This document shows, in pieces, positions 8,215-16,348 of a stretch of DNA of 64,000 bases (positions within the stretch are counted from its first letter, which is position 1; each line of letters begins with the position of its first letter). The translations under genes were made by a program, and so were the position numbers. Source of the stretch: Streptomyces bicolor (lineage in GTDB: Bacteria > Actinomycetota > Actinomycetes > Streptomycetales > Streptomycetaceae); contig NZ_JOFS01000030.1 of NCBI RefSeq assembly GCF_000719285.1, positions 62,001-126,000 on the forward strand. The letters run 5' to 3'. Below the pieces are notes generated by a model. It was not told the DNA's origin, did not search any database, and was given only the letters and a program-made list of their open reading frames with translations.

Positions 8215-9147
8215 TCACGCCCCCAGCGTCACGAGCAGCCGCTGCAGCGACCCGCCCAGCCCCCACCGCACCGCCAGCTCGTCCAGCCCCGCCGGATCGC
8301 GGGGTGCACGCGGCAGCGCGGTGTCCACCTCGGGCAGCGGCACGTCGGCCGCGACCCGGACCACCGTCGGCGCGACGGCGAGGTAGGGCCGCGACTCGTC
8401 CAGCCGCTTGCGCTGCGCCGGCGTCAGCTTCGCCCTCGGGTCGTCGACCGCCGCCATGATCCCGGCCAGGTCGCCGAACTCGGCCAGCAGCTTCGCGGCC
8501 GTCTTCTCGCCGATCCCGGGCACGCCCGGCAGGCCGTCGCTGGGGTCGCCGCGCAGCAGCGCCAGATCCGCGTACCCCCGGCCGTCCACGCCGTACTTCT
8601 CGCGCAGCCACTCCTCGTCGGTCAGTTGGAGCGTGCCCACGCCCTTGAGCGGGTACAGCACCCGCACCCCGCGCGCGTCGTCCACCAGCTGGTACAGGTC
8701 GCGGTCGCCGGTGACGATGTCGACCGGGCCCTTCGCCCGGCCGGTGAACGTGCCGATCACGTCGTCCGCCTCGTACCCCTCGACGCCCACGCGCGCGATG
8801 CCGAGCGCGTCGAGGACGGCCTCGATGACCGGCACCTGCGGCGACAGGGTGTCCGGCACCTCCTCCTCGTCCGGCCCCACCTCGTGCTCCTCGGCGACGC
8901 GGTGTGCCTTGTAGGAGGGGATCAGCTCGACCCGCCACTGCGGCCGCCAGTCGGCGTCCATGCAGGCCACCAGCTGGTCGGGGCGGTGGTCCTTGACCAG
9001 GCGGTCGATGAAGTCGAGGAGCCCGCGCACGGCGTTCACCGGCGTGCCGTCCGGCGCCTTCACGGAGTCCGGGACGCCGAAGTAGGCGCGGAAGTAGAGC
9101 GAGGCGGTGTCGAGGAGCATCAGTCGTCCGGTCACGCCACGCATCAT
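8215..9147 (-). CDS. 5'-3' exonuclease (PolA N-terminal-like, FEN family)
   Basis: A free-standing 310-residue homologue of the 5'-nuclease domain of DNA polymerase I. It begins LMLLDTASLYFRAYFGVPDS and contains the metal-binding acidic motifs VACMDADW, GYEADDVIGT and VTGDRDLYQL. A helix-hairpin-helix follows (LPGVPGIGEKTAAKLL), then a C-terminal arch/base region ending in LGGSLQRLLVTLGA. It should trim RNA primers or flap DNA. Starts at ATG 9147, ATG 9144, GTG 9135 and ATG 9120 are all in frame and none has a strong Shine-Dalgarno; the first is used here. It is divergent from the osmolyte transporter genes. Confidence 0.9.
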   Translation of the reverse strand: MMRGVTGRLMLLDTASLYFRAYFGVPDSVKAPDGTPVNAVRGLLDFIDRLVKDHRPDQLVACMDADWRPQWRVELIPSYKAHRVAEEHEVGPDEEEVPDTLSPQVPVIEAVLDALGIARVGVEGYEADDVIGTFTGRAKGPVDIVTGDRDLYQLVDDARGVRVLYPLKGVGTLQLTDEEWLREKYGVDGRGYADLALLRGDPSDGLPGVPGIGEKTAAKLLAEFGDLAGIMAAVDDPRAKLTPAQRKRLDESRPYLAVAPTVVRVAADVPLPEVDTALPRAPRDPAGLDELAVRWGLGGSLQRLLVTLGA

Positions 9148-9209
9148 GCCGTACGGCACTGACAGCGGCTCTTCGGTGCGGCACCGCGGCCCTGCCGCGC
9201 TCTCCACCT

Positions 9210-9225
9210 GCGCAACAAGTTGCGC
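9210..9225. promoter_or_regulatory. Palindrome in the exonuclease/proV intergenic region
   Basis: GCGCAAC and GTTGCGC arms around AA form a perfect 7-bp inverted repeat, about 60 bp upstream of the exonuclease start and 140 bp upstream of the ABC ATPase start. It is a possible operator for either divergent unit. No regulator can be named. Confidence 0.3.
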
Positions 9226-9367
9226 TGTATGCCATTTCTGTGGCCTGGACCACTTGTGCGTTTGTGCCCGGAGAACCCGGGCAGGCGCGGCCTCGGAGTG
9301 ACGTCGCTTGCACGTTCAACTGCCGCGCCCGTCGCCCCTCCATCCGCCGTCGAGACAAGAGGTACCC

Positions 9368-10444
9368 GTGTCATCCAGGCTTGAGGCCGAACATCTCTAC
9401 AAGGTGTTCGGCAGACGACCGGACGAGGCCGTCGAGCGGCTCCGCCAGGGAGCCGACCGCGAGGAGCTGCGCGCCGACGGCACCACCGCCGCCGTGATCG
9501 ACGCCTCCTTCACCGTGGAGCCCGGCCAGATCTTCGTCGTCATGGGCCTGTCCGGGTCCGGCAAGTCCACGCTGCTGCGCATGCTCAACGGGCTCCTGGA
9601 GCCGACCGCGGGCCACGTCCGCTTCGACGGCCAGGACCTGACGGCGCTCAGCGACCGCGAGCTGCGCGAGGTCCGCGCACAGAAGATCAGCATGGTGTTC
9701 CAGCACTTCGCGCTCTTCCCGCACCGCAGCGTCCTGGAGAACGCCGCCTACGGTCTCGCCGTCCAGGGCGTGCCCCGGGCCGAGCGCGAGAAGCGCGCCG
9801 CCGAGGCCCTGCAGCTGTGCGGCCTGGGCGGCTGGGAGAAGTCCTGGCCCGACGAGCTGTCCGGCGGTATGCAGCAGCGCGTGGGCCTCGCCCGCGCCCT
9901 CGCCACCGACGCCGACCTGCTCCTGATGGACGAGTCCTTCAGCGCGCTCGACCCGCTGATCCGCCGTGACATGCAGGACCAGCTGCTCGAACTGCAGCGC
10001 ACCCTGAAGAAGACGATCGTCTTCATCACCCACGACCTCAACGAGGCCATGCGCCTGGGCGACCGCATCGCGGTCATGCGCGACGGCCGTATCGTCCAGA
10101 CCGGCTCGGCGGAGGACATCCTCCTGCGTCCGGCGAACGACTACGTCGCCTCCTTCATCCAGGACGTCGACCGCTCCCGTGTGCTGACCGCGGCCGCCCT
10201 CATGGACACCTCCGTCACCGCCGACGCCCCCCTCTGCGCCTGCGAGACCGCGACCAGCGAGACGACGTTCGCGGAGCTGTGCGCGATCAGTGCCCGGCTG
10301 TCGCACCGCGTCTCGGTCGTGGACGGGGCGAACAAGGTCATCGGAGTCGTGCCGCGGCAGCGGCTGGTCGCCTTCCTCGGCGACGAGACGGCCGATCCAT
10401 CGCCCTGCGACAACCCGGAGGGGAAGGTGATCGCGCATGCCTAG
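9368..10444 (+). CDS. proV: Glycine betaine/choline ABC transporter ATPase
   Basis: A 358-residue ATPase of the ProV/OpuAA family. Walker A GLSGSGKST is at residues 60-68, the Q-loop at Q112, the signature LSGGMQQ at 164-170 and Walker B LLLMDES at 184-190. The long N-terminal stretch with YKVFGRRP and the insertion before the Walker motifs are typical of ProV. The C-terminus keeps a degenerate CBS-like region (HRVSVVDGANKVIGVVPRQRL), which in OpuA senses ionic strength or nucleotides. GTG 9368 is chosen because AAGAGG precedes it by five bases; an upstream in-frame start at 9308 has no such site. The permease gene starts 8 bp inside this gene. Role: ATP-driven uptake of compatible solutes. 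Confidence 0.9.
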   Translation: MSSRLEAEHLYKVFGRRPDEAVERLRQGADREELRADGTTAAVIDASFTVEPGQIFVVMGLSGSGKSTLLRMLNGLLEPTAGHVRFDGQDLTALSDRELREVRAQKISMVFQHFALFPHRSVLENAAYGLAVQGVPRAEREKRAAEALQLCGLGGWEKSWPDELSGGMQQRVGLARALATDADLLLMDESFSALDPLIRRDMQDQLLELQRTLKKTIVFITHDLNEAMRLGDRIAVMRDGRIVQTGSAEDILLRPANDYVASFIQDVDRSRVLTAAALMDTSVTADAPLCACETATSETTFAELCAISARLSHRVSVVDGANKVIGVVPRQRLVAFLGDETADPSPCDNPEGKVIAHA

Positions 10445-12263
10445 GCTCCCTCTCGGTGACTGGGTCGATTCCGGTGTGGACTGGCTCGTCGCCCACATGG
10501 GCTGGCTCTTCGACGCGATCAAGGCGGTCGTCGAGGGCATGTACGACGGCGTGAACGCCGTCCTGACCGCGCCCGAGCCCCTGCTCCTCGCGGGCATCCT
10601 CGCCGTGCTCGCCTGGTGGCTGCGCGGCCTGGTCGCGGGCGTCCTCGGCTTCGCCGGGTTCGCGTTGGTCGACTCGCTCGACCTGTGGGACCGGGCCATG
10701 TCGACGCTGGCCCTGGTGCTGGTGGCGACGGTCATCGCGCTGGTGATCTCGATCCCGCTGGGCATCTGGGCGGCCCGCTCCAGGACGGTCAGCGCGGCGC
10801 TGCGGCCCGTGCTGGACCTGCTCCAGACGATGCCGTCGATGGTCCTGCTGATCCCGGCCATCCTCTTCTTCGGCCTGGGCACCGCCGCCGGTGTCATCGC
10901 CACCCTGATCTTCGCGCTCGCCCCCGGCGTCCGCATGACCGAGCTGGGCATCCGGCAGGTCGACGCCGAGCTGGTCGAGGCCGCCGAGGCGTTCGGCACC
11001 ACACCCCGCGACACCCTGCTGCGGGTCCAGCTGCCGCTCGCCCTGCCGACGATCATGGCGGGCGTCAACCAGGTGATCATGCTGAGCCTGTCGATGGTCG
11101 TCATCGCCGGCATGGTCGGCACCGGCGGCCTCGGCGGCGCGGTCAACGAGGCGATCGGCCAGCTCGACATCGGCTTCGGCTTCGAGGCGGGCGTCGGCAT
11201 CGTCGTCCTCGCCATCTACCTGGACCGCATCACCGGCGCGCTCGGCGCGCAGATCTCCCCGCTCGGCCGCCGCACCGCCGCCAAGGCCCGTGCCGCGGGC
11301 AACACCAAGATCTGGAGCTACCGCCCCCGCCCCGTCGTCGCGGTCGCCGGGGTGGCGATCCTGGCCCTCGTGGCGGGCGGCCTGGGCACCTTCGGTCCCT
11401 CCGCCGGCACTGCCGAGGCCTCCGCCACGGATGTCGGCAAGGGCAAGGAGATCAAGATCGGGTACATCCCTTGGGACGAGGGCATCGCGTCCACGTACCT
11501 GTGGAAGGAACTGCTGGAGCGACGCGGCTTCAAGGTCACCACCACCCAGTACGCCGCGGGTCCCCTCTACACCGGCGTCGCCACCGGCCAGCTCGACTTC
11601 CAGACGGACGCCTGGCTGCCCACCACCCATGCCGAGTACTGGCAGAAGTTCGGGAAGCAGCTCGACGACCTCGGCTCCTGGTACGGTCCCACCTCCCTGG
11701 AGCTCACCGTGCCGTCGTACATGAAGGACGTGAACTCCCTGGAGGACCTCAAGAACAAGTCCTCCGAGTTCAAGGGCAAGATCATCGGCATCGAGCCGAG
11801 CGCCGGAATGATGGGCCTGCTCAAGGACAAGGTCCTCAAGGAGTACGGCCTTCAGGGCACGTACGACGTCGTGGACGGCTCGACGCCCGCGATGCTGGCC
11901 GAGCTCAAGCGGGCGTACGCCAAGAAGGAGCCGGTCGTCGTCACGCTCTGGTCGCCGCACTGGGCGTACAGCGACTACGACCTCAAGAAGCTCAAGGATC
12001 CCAAGGGCGCCTGGGGCAAGGGCGACGGCGTGCACACCCTCGCCCGCAAGGGCTTCGCCGAGGACAACCCCGAGGTCGGCGAGTGGCTGAAGGACTTCTC
12101 GATGACCGAGGAGCAGCTCACCGGGCTGGAGTCGCAGATCACGAAGGCCGGCAAGGGCAAGGAGCAGGACGCCGTCCGCACCTGGCTGAAGCAGAACCCG
12201 GGGCTGCTGGACAAGTGGGCTCCGGTCGCCGGATCGGAGCCGAAGAGCCAGGCGGCCGGGTGA
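10437..12263 (+). CDS. proW: Fused betaine/choline transporter permease and substrate-binding protein
   Basis: A 608-residue fusion. Residues about 45-270 are a ProW-type permease with the EAA loop (EAAEAFGTTPRDTLLRVQLP, 181-200). A further transmembrane helix at about 299-316 leads to an extracellular OpuAC-like binding domain (about 335-600). Binding-domain aromatic residues are visible in IPWDEG (W346), TDAWLPTTHAEYW and LWSPHW, the kind of Trp/Tyr box that holds quaternary ammonium groups. Such fusions remove the need for a lipoprotein. It overlaps the ATPase gene by eight bases and is followed by a strong terminator. The substrate is inferred as betaine, choline or a similar osmolyte. 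Confidence 0.9.
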   Translation: MPRLPLGDWVDSGVDWLVAHMGWLFDAIKAVVEGMYDGVNAVLTAPEPLLLAGILAVLAWWLRGLVAGVLGFAGFALVDSLDLWDRAMSTLALVLVATVIALVISIPLGIWAARSRTVSAALRPVLDLLQTMPSMVLLIPAILFFGLGTAAGVIATLIFALAPGVRMTELGIRQVDAELVEAAEAFGTTPRDTLLRVQLPLALPTIMAGVNQVIMLSLSMVVIAGMVGTGGLGGAVNEAIGQLDIGFGFEAGVGIVVLAIYLDRITGALGAQISPLGRRTAAKARAAGNTKIWSYRPRPVVAVAGVAILALVAGGLGTFGPSAGTAEASATDVGKGKEIKIGYIPWDEGIASTYLWKELLERRGFKVTTTQYAAGPLYTGVATGQLDFQTDAWLPTTHAEYWQKFGKQLDDLGSWYGPTSLELTVPSYMKDVNSLEDLKNKSSEFKGKIIGIEPSAGMMGLLKDKVLKEYGLQGTYDVVDGSTPAMLAELKRAYAKKEPVVVTLWSPHWAYSDYDLKKLKDPKGAWGKGDGVHTLARKGFAEDNPEVGEWLKDFSMTEEQLTGLESQITKAGKGKEQDAVRTWLKQNPGLLDKWAPVAGSEPKSQAAG

Positions 12264-12287
12264 CCTGACGGGCCCGGACCGCCGCCC

Positions 12288-12343
12288 GAGGGGTGGGTCT
12301 CGCCGTACGTTTTCCCCTCACGTACGGCGGGCCCACCCCTCTC
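12288..12343 (+). terminator. Strong hairpin terminator after the osmolyte transporter
   Basis: Two stacked stems: GAGGGGTGGG pairing with CCCACCCCTC, and inner GCCGTACG pairing with CGTACGGC, around a TTTTCCCCTCA loop. It starts 25 bp after the transporter stop. Confidence 0.85.
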
Positions 12344-12700
12344 GGTTTGGCCGCATAGTCACACGGCATGCCACGAAAAGGATCCGGACAACCACGCAGC
12401 GCTACCCCACCACCCGAACTCGGCCAGGCCAACTCCCCACCGCCGCCACCGCCTTGACGACTCGGCAGGCAGTCCCCGGCGGGCCCGCTGACCTGCTTCT
12501 CCAGCCTGGGAGGACGAGGGAACACGGACGGTCCCCGGAGCATTGAACAAAAGCGGCGGATCTCTTGCGCTGAGCGGGAGTCAGGGGTGGCATGGGGGTG
12601 ACCGGTGTGTCGGGGGAGCCGATCCGCTGGCGCGAACCGATGGGTCGTACTCCCCCCGATGTGTCGTCGATGTGACGGGCGCATGAAACGGTTTGCCGAA
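12344..12700. other. Non-coding stretch upstream of the HTH-cupin gene
   Basis: About 350 bp with no convincing gene; the open frames on both strands lack start signals and family resemblance. Near its end, CGCATG and CATGCG form a spaced inverted repeat just before a -10-like TAGGGT. This could be promoter and operator for the regulator gene downstream. Confidence 0.4.
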
Positions 12701-12793
12701 CATGCGTAGGGTGCAAGGAACCCAACAGAAGGTGTGCGCCGGACGGCGGGCGCCCGGCCAGTGGAGCGACGAGCGAAGGAGGGAGCCGGAGCG

Positions 12794-13363
12794 ATGGGCG
12801 ACCACAAAGAGCAGCCTCTTCGGGTGGGCGCGGCCGTACGGCGGCGACGCCGCGCGCTGGACCTCACCCTCGCCGTCGTGGCCGAGCGCAGCGGCCTGTC
12901 CGTGCCCTTCCTGAGCCAGGTCGAGAACGACCGGGCACGCCCCAGCAGAAGCTCCCTCGAAAAGGTCGCCGACGCCTTGCGTACGACCGCCGTCGAGCTC
13001 CTCGCCGCCGCCGACCCGGCGTGCAGCGTGGACGTGGTCCGGGCCGACCTCACCGAACTGGCGCCGGAACCACGGACCCGGTCCCTGGTGCGCGGTCACC
13101 ACCAGATGCACGCCTCGGAGTTCACCGGCGACCATGACGCGGGCCGTGAATTCCAGTACCGCAACGACCAGTTGATGTACGTCGCGGACGGCGCCGTGGA
13201 GATAGAGGCGGAGGGCCGCGCCTACCGGCTCGGCCGCGGCGACACCCTGTACCTCACCGGCGGGGTGCGTCATCGCTGGCGGGCGACCGTGCCGGACACG
13301 CGCGTGGTCGTCGTCGCGGTGGCGGAGCACATCGAGGCGGTCCGGGACCGGCCGGGGCGCTGA
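12794..13363 (+). CDS. XRE-family HTH regulator with cupin sensor domain
   Basis: A 189-residue regulator. Residues about 10-68 are a helix-turn-helix ([20 protein letters not shown], then SGLSVPFLSQVENDRARPS). Residues about 115-185 are a small cupin barrel (QYRNDQLMYVADGAVEIEA, later RLGRGDTLYLTGGVRHRWRA) that probably binds a small ligand or metal. ATG 12794 has GGAGGGAG upstream; an earlier in-frame start at 12734 is less likely. The next gene starts on the last base of this stop codon (TGATG), so the two are coupled. Related proteins often control amino-acid, amine or solute metabolism next door, but the target here is not evident. Confidence 0.88.
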   Translation: MGDHKEQPLRVGAAVRRRRRALDLTLAVVAERSGLSVPFLSQVENDRARPSRSSLEKVADALRTTAVELLAAADPACSVDVVRADLTELAPEPRTRSLVRGHHQMHASEFTGDHDAGREFQYRNDQLMYVADGAVEIEAEGRAYRLGRGDTLYLTGGVRHRWRATVPDTRVVVVAVAEHIEAVRDRPGR

Positions 13364-14082
13364 TGCGCGTCGTCTCCCTGGTGCCGTCCCTGACGGAGGC
13401 CGTGGCGGTTTCGGCCCCCGGCGTCCTCGTCGGCGCCACGGACTGGTGCGGTCACCCGGCCGACCTGGACGTCACCCGCGTCGGCGGCACCAAGAACCCC
13501 AAGGTCGACGGCATCGTCGCCCTCGCCCCCGACCTGGTGATCGCCAACGAGGAGGAGAACCGCGAGCCCGACCTCGCCGCCCTCCGCGCGGCCGGCGTCG
13601 AGGTCCTGGTGACCGAGGTACGGGACGTCCCGCAGGCCTTGCGCGAGCTGGCCCGTGTGCTGGACGCCTGCGGGGCGACGGCGCGCCCGCGGTGGCTGGA
13701 GGATGCGGAGGAGACCTGGTCGTCGCTTCCGCCCCCGCAGCGCCGTACGACGGCGGTGGTCCCGATCTGGCGGCGCCCCTGGATGGTGCTGGGCCGCGAC
13801 ACCTTCGCGGGCGACGTCCTGGCCCGCCTCGGCGTGGACCACCTGTACGCGACGCACGAGGACCGCTACCCGCGCATCCCCCTGGACGAGTTGCGCGCCG
13901 CGTCCCCCGACGTCGTCGTCCTCCCGGACGAGCCGTACCGCTTCACGGCCGACGACGGCCCCGAGGCCTTCCCCGGCCTGCCCTGCGCGCTGGTCAGCGG
14001 ACGGCACCTGACCTGGTACGGCCCGTCGCTGGCCGAGGCGCCGGGAGTGCTGTCCGAGGCGCTGCGAGCAGCACACCGCTGA
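13363..14082 (+). CDS. Helical-backbone metal-receptor-like (BtuF-like) protein, cytosolic
   Basis: 239 residues resembling the periplasmic B12/iron-siderophore binding fold: RVVSLVPSLTEAV at the N-terminus, ATDWCGHP, then GTKNPKVDGIVALAPDLVIA and the mid-protein helix. It has neither signal peptide nor lipobox, so it should remain in the cytoplasm, unlike transporter receptors of this fold. No permease or ATPase is next to it. Coupling to the HTH-cupin gene suggests a shared ligand or that it is that regulator's target. The last 89 bp overlap the convergent TDT gene. The family assignment is fairly safe, the function open. Confidence 0.75.
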   Translation: MRVVSLVPSLTEAVAVSAPGVLVGATDWCGHPADLDVTRVGGTKNPKVDGIVALAPDLVIANEEENREPDLAALRAAGVEVLVTEVRDVPQALRELARVLDACGATARPRWLEDAEETWSSLPPPQRRTTAVVPIWRRPWMVLGRDTFAGDVLARLGVDHLYATHEDRYPRIPLDELRAASPDVVVLPDEPYRFTADDGPEAFPGLPCALVSGRHLTWYGPSLAEAPGVLSEALRAAHR

Positions 14083-15118
14083 GCAGACCGCGCGCGGTGC
14101 ACGCGGCGGCGACGGCCCAGGCGCCGACGAGCACGACGTACAGCCCGACGGCGAGTCCCTCGTAGACCACGACCCCGGTGTGCCGGGCCAGTGCCGCGGC
14201 GCCGGTGACACAGGTGCCGACCGGGAAGGTGAACGCCCACCAGGTCATCGCGAACCCCATGCCGTGCCGCCGGGCGCGCAGGACGTGGGCGGTGGCGAGC
14301 CCGAACCACAGCAGCGCGAAGCCCATGACGGGCACGCCGTAGAGGACGGCGAGCACGCCGAAGCCCCCGCTGTACGGGGCCGGGACCACGCCCGGGGCGA
14401 CGTCCGCGAAGCTGCCGACGGCGGTGGTGGACTGCCCGAGCGGGCCCAGTACCAGGAAGAGGGTCGGGGTGAGGGCGAGTGGCAGCGGCCCGCCGGCGAC
14501 GATCCGGGCGAAGACCAGCGGCAGCATCAGCAGGGTGGCGAGCAGACTGAGCCCGAACATCGCGAAGCAGGCGAGCAGCAACGTCTCCCGGGCCTGCCCG
14601 GGCGGCAGATACGGCACCAGGAGCGGCCCCAGCGCGGCCGACACCATGGGCGCCACGAGCGGCAGCAGCCATACGGGCGTGGCCTGTGACGGCTCGATGC
14701 GATGGCGTACGGCCATGAGGTACGGGACGGCGACGGCGGCCGCCAGCCCGACGACCGTACCGGCGCCGAACAGCACGGTGTCGAGCGCGACCGCCGCCCC
14801 GGTCCCGATCCAGTCCCGGCCGACGGTGACGGCACCGCCGCCGACCGCGAGCAGGGCCATGGCCAGGCAGCCGTAGAAGGGCGCCGTGGCCGGGTCGAGG
14901 AGGTGGGCGCGGGCCTGGTCGCGGTGGTGGATCCAGTGCAGGGCGCGGGCGGCGAGCAGGACGACGAGCAGGACGAGGGAGAGCGCCCAGACGGCTGCGC
15001 AGATCGTGCGCAGGCCAGGGAGCTGAAACGGCAGCGCGGCTCCGGCGGTGGCGACGGCGGCGGTGCCCATGACGGAGGCGTACCAGTTGGGTCCGAGGTG
15101 ACGGACGGCGGTGACCAT
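13994..15118 (-). CDS. TDT-family transporter (tellurite-resistance/dicarboxylate type)
   Basis: A 374-residue membrane protein with about ten hydrophobic helices. It begins HLGPNWYASVMGTAAVATAG, the TDT (TehA/Mae1/SSU1) family opening, and shares the later FYGCLAMALLAVGGGAV helix and the MGFAMTWWAFTFPVGTCVTG signature. Members export sulfite or C4-dicarboxylates or conduct anions. It is divergent from a LysR gene 70 bp away, which probably regulates it. ATG 15118 lacks a strong ribosome binding site. The C-terminal 29 codons overlap the convergent metal-receptor gene antisense. Confidence 0.82.
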   Translation of the reverse strand: MVTAVRHLGPNWYASVMGTAAVATAGAALPFQLPGLRTICAAVWALSLVLLVVLLAARALHWIHHRDQARAHLLDPATAPFYGCLAMALLAVGGGAVTVGRDWIGTGAAVALDTVLFGAGTVVGLAAAVAVPYLMAVRHRIEPSQATPVWLLPLVAPMVSAALGPLLVPYLPPGQARETLLLACFAMFGLSLLATLLMLPLVFARIVAGGPLPLALTPTLFLVLGPLGQSTTAVGSFADVAPGVVPAPYSGGFGVLAVLYGVPVMGFALLWFGLATAHVLRARRHGMGFAMTWWAFTFPVGTCVTGAAALARHTGVVVYEGLAVGLYVVLVGAWAVAAACTARGLLSGVLLAAPRTALPAPRPATGRTRSGAVR

Positions 15119-15188
15119 GGGCTCAGGGTCGGTGCGGCTGTCGCCCTCCACCAGGGAGTTCGCCTCTATGGCGACATAAACTGGACTT

Positions 15189-16112
15189 ATGACACAGGCG
15201 GCGGAGGGGCAACTGCGCGCGGGATCCTTGGCGCACCGCGTTCCGGATCTCGGCGCGCTGGAGCTGTTGCTGGCGGTGGCGCGGCTCGGCAGTCTCGGTG
15301 GGGCGGCGCGTGAGCTGGGGATCACTCAGCCGGCGGCGAGCAGCCGGATCCGGTCGATGGAGCGCCAGCTGGGCGTGGCGTTGGTGGACCGTTCACCGCG
15401 GGGCTCGCGGCTGACGGACGCCGGGGCGCTTGTCACGGACTGGGCGCGGCGGATCGTGGAGGCGGCGGAGGCGTTCGACGCGGGGGCGCAGGCCTTGCGG
15501 GACCGGCGTGACTCGCGGTTGCGGGTGGCGGCGAGCATGACGATCGCGGAGTACCTGCTGCCGGGCTGGCTGCTCGCGCTGCGCGCCCAGCGGCCGGACA
15601 CGGCGGTGTCGCTGCTCGCCGGGAACTCGGCGGCCGTGGCGGAGCGGTTGCTGGCGGACGAGGCGGATCTCGGGTTCGTGGAGGGGCTGTCGGTCCCGAC
15701 CGGCCTGGACTCCGTGGTCATCGCCCACGACAACCTGATCGTGGTGACGGCGCCGGGTCACGTGTGGTCGCGTCGGCGGCGGCCGCTGGAGGCGAACGAG
15801 CTGGCGGCGACGCCGCTGATCCTGCGGGAGAAGGGGTCGGGTACGCGTCAGGTGCTGGACGCGGCGCTGGGGGGTCTGGCTCGCCCTCTGATCGAGCTGT
15901 CCTCGACGACCGCGGTGAAGGCGGCGGCGGTGAGCGGGGCGGGGCCGGCGGTGCTGAGTGAGCTGGCCGTCGGGGAGGAGCTGTCGATGCGCCGCCTGGT
16001 GAGCGTCCCGCTGGCCGATGTCTCCCTGGCGCGGGACCTCCGTGCGGTCTGGCCGACGGGGCACCGCCCGGTGGGCCCGGCGCGGGACCTGCTGTCGCTG
16101 ACGCGGGGGTAG
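15189..16112 (+). CDS. LysR-family transcriptional regulator
   Basis: 307 residues. The HTH spans about residues 20-80 (LELLLAVARLGSLGGAARELG, then TQPAASSRIRSMERQLGVAL). The effector domain shows the LysR substrate fold (RLRVAASMTIAEYLLPGWL, ADLGFVEG, REKGSGTRQVLD). The effector domain resembles CysB/CbbR-like members that sense sulfur or carbon metabolites. The divergent TDT transporter is the obvious target, and the 70-bp gap should hold both promoters. The start at ATG 15189 has no upstream competitor of note. Confidence 0.9.
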   Translation: MTQAAEGQLRAGSLAHRVPDLGALELLLAVARLGSLGGAARELGITQPAASSRIRSMERQLGVALVDRSPRGSRLTDAGALVTDWARRIVEAAEAFDAGAQALRDRRDSRLRVAASMTIAEYLLPGWLLALRAQRPDTAVSLLAGNSAAVAERLLADEADLGFVEGLSVPTGLDSVVIAHDNLIVVTAPGHVWSRRRRPLEANELAATPLILREKGSGTRQVLDAALGGLARPLIELSSTTAVKAAAVSGAGPAVLSELAVGEELSMRRLVSVPLADVSLARDLRAVWPTGHRPVGPARDLLSLTRG

Positions 16113-16116
16113 ACAG

Positions 16117-16338
16117 TTTTCGCCCCCGCCGCCCCTACCCGTCCCATCCCTGGGGGCTGCCGCCCCCAGACCCCCGCTTCGGCCCTGAAGGGGCCTCGTC
16201 CTCAAACGCCGGACGGGCTGAGTAAGTCAGCCCCTCCGGCGTTTGAGGAGCGGGGGGCCAGGGGGCAGAGCCCCCTGGCGGGGTCGAAGGGGCGGAGCCC
16301 CTGGAGGACGGGACGGGTAGGGGCGGCGGGGGCGAGAA
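16117..16338. repeat. Long imperfect inverted repeat (Streptomyces intergenic palindrome)
   Basis: The outer arms at 16117-16149 and 16306-16338 are complementary over about 33 bp with two or three mismatches. The inner arms (about 16195-16221 and 16227-16252) are nearly perfect around a 5-nt GTAAG loop at 16222-16226. Between them lie shorter G-runs and C-runs that can also pair. It fills the gap between the convergent lysR and amidotransferase genes and should work as a bidirectional terminator. Similar elements are scattered between Streptomyces genes (from general knowledge). Confidence 0.8.
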
Positions 16339-16348
16339 ACACCCGGCG

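Noticed and set aside
12359..12725. Minus-strand small frames (63 and 107 codons) in the 530-bp gap
   Set aside because: No ribosome binding site, no recognisable motif and no coding-like composition distinct from background.
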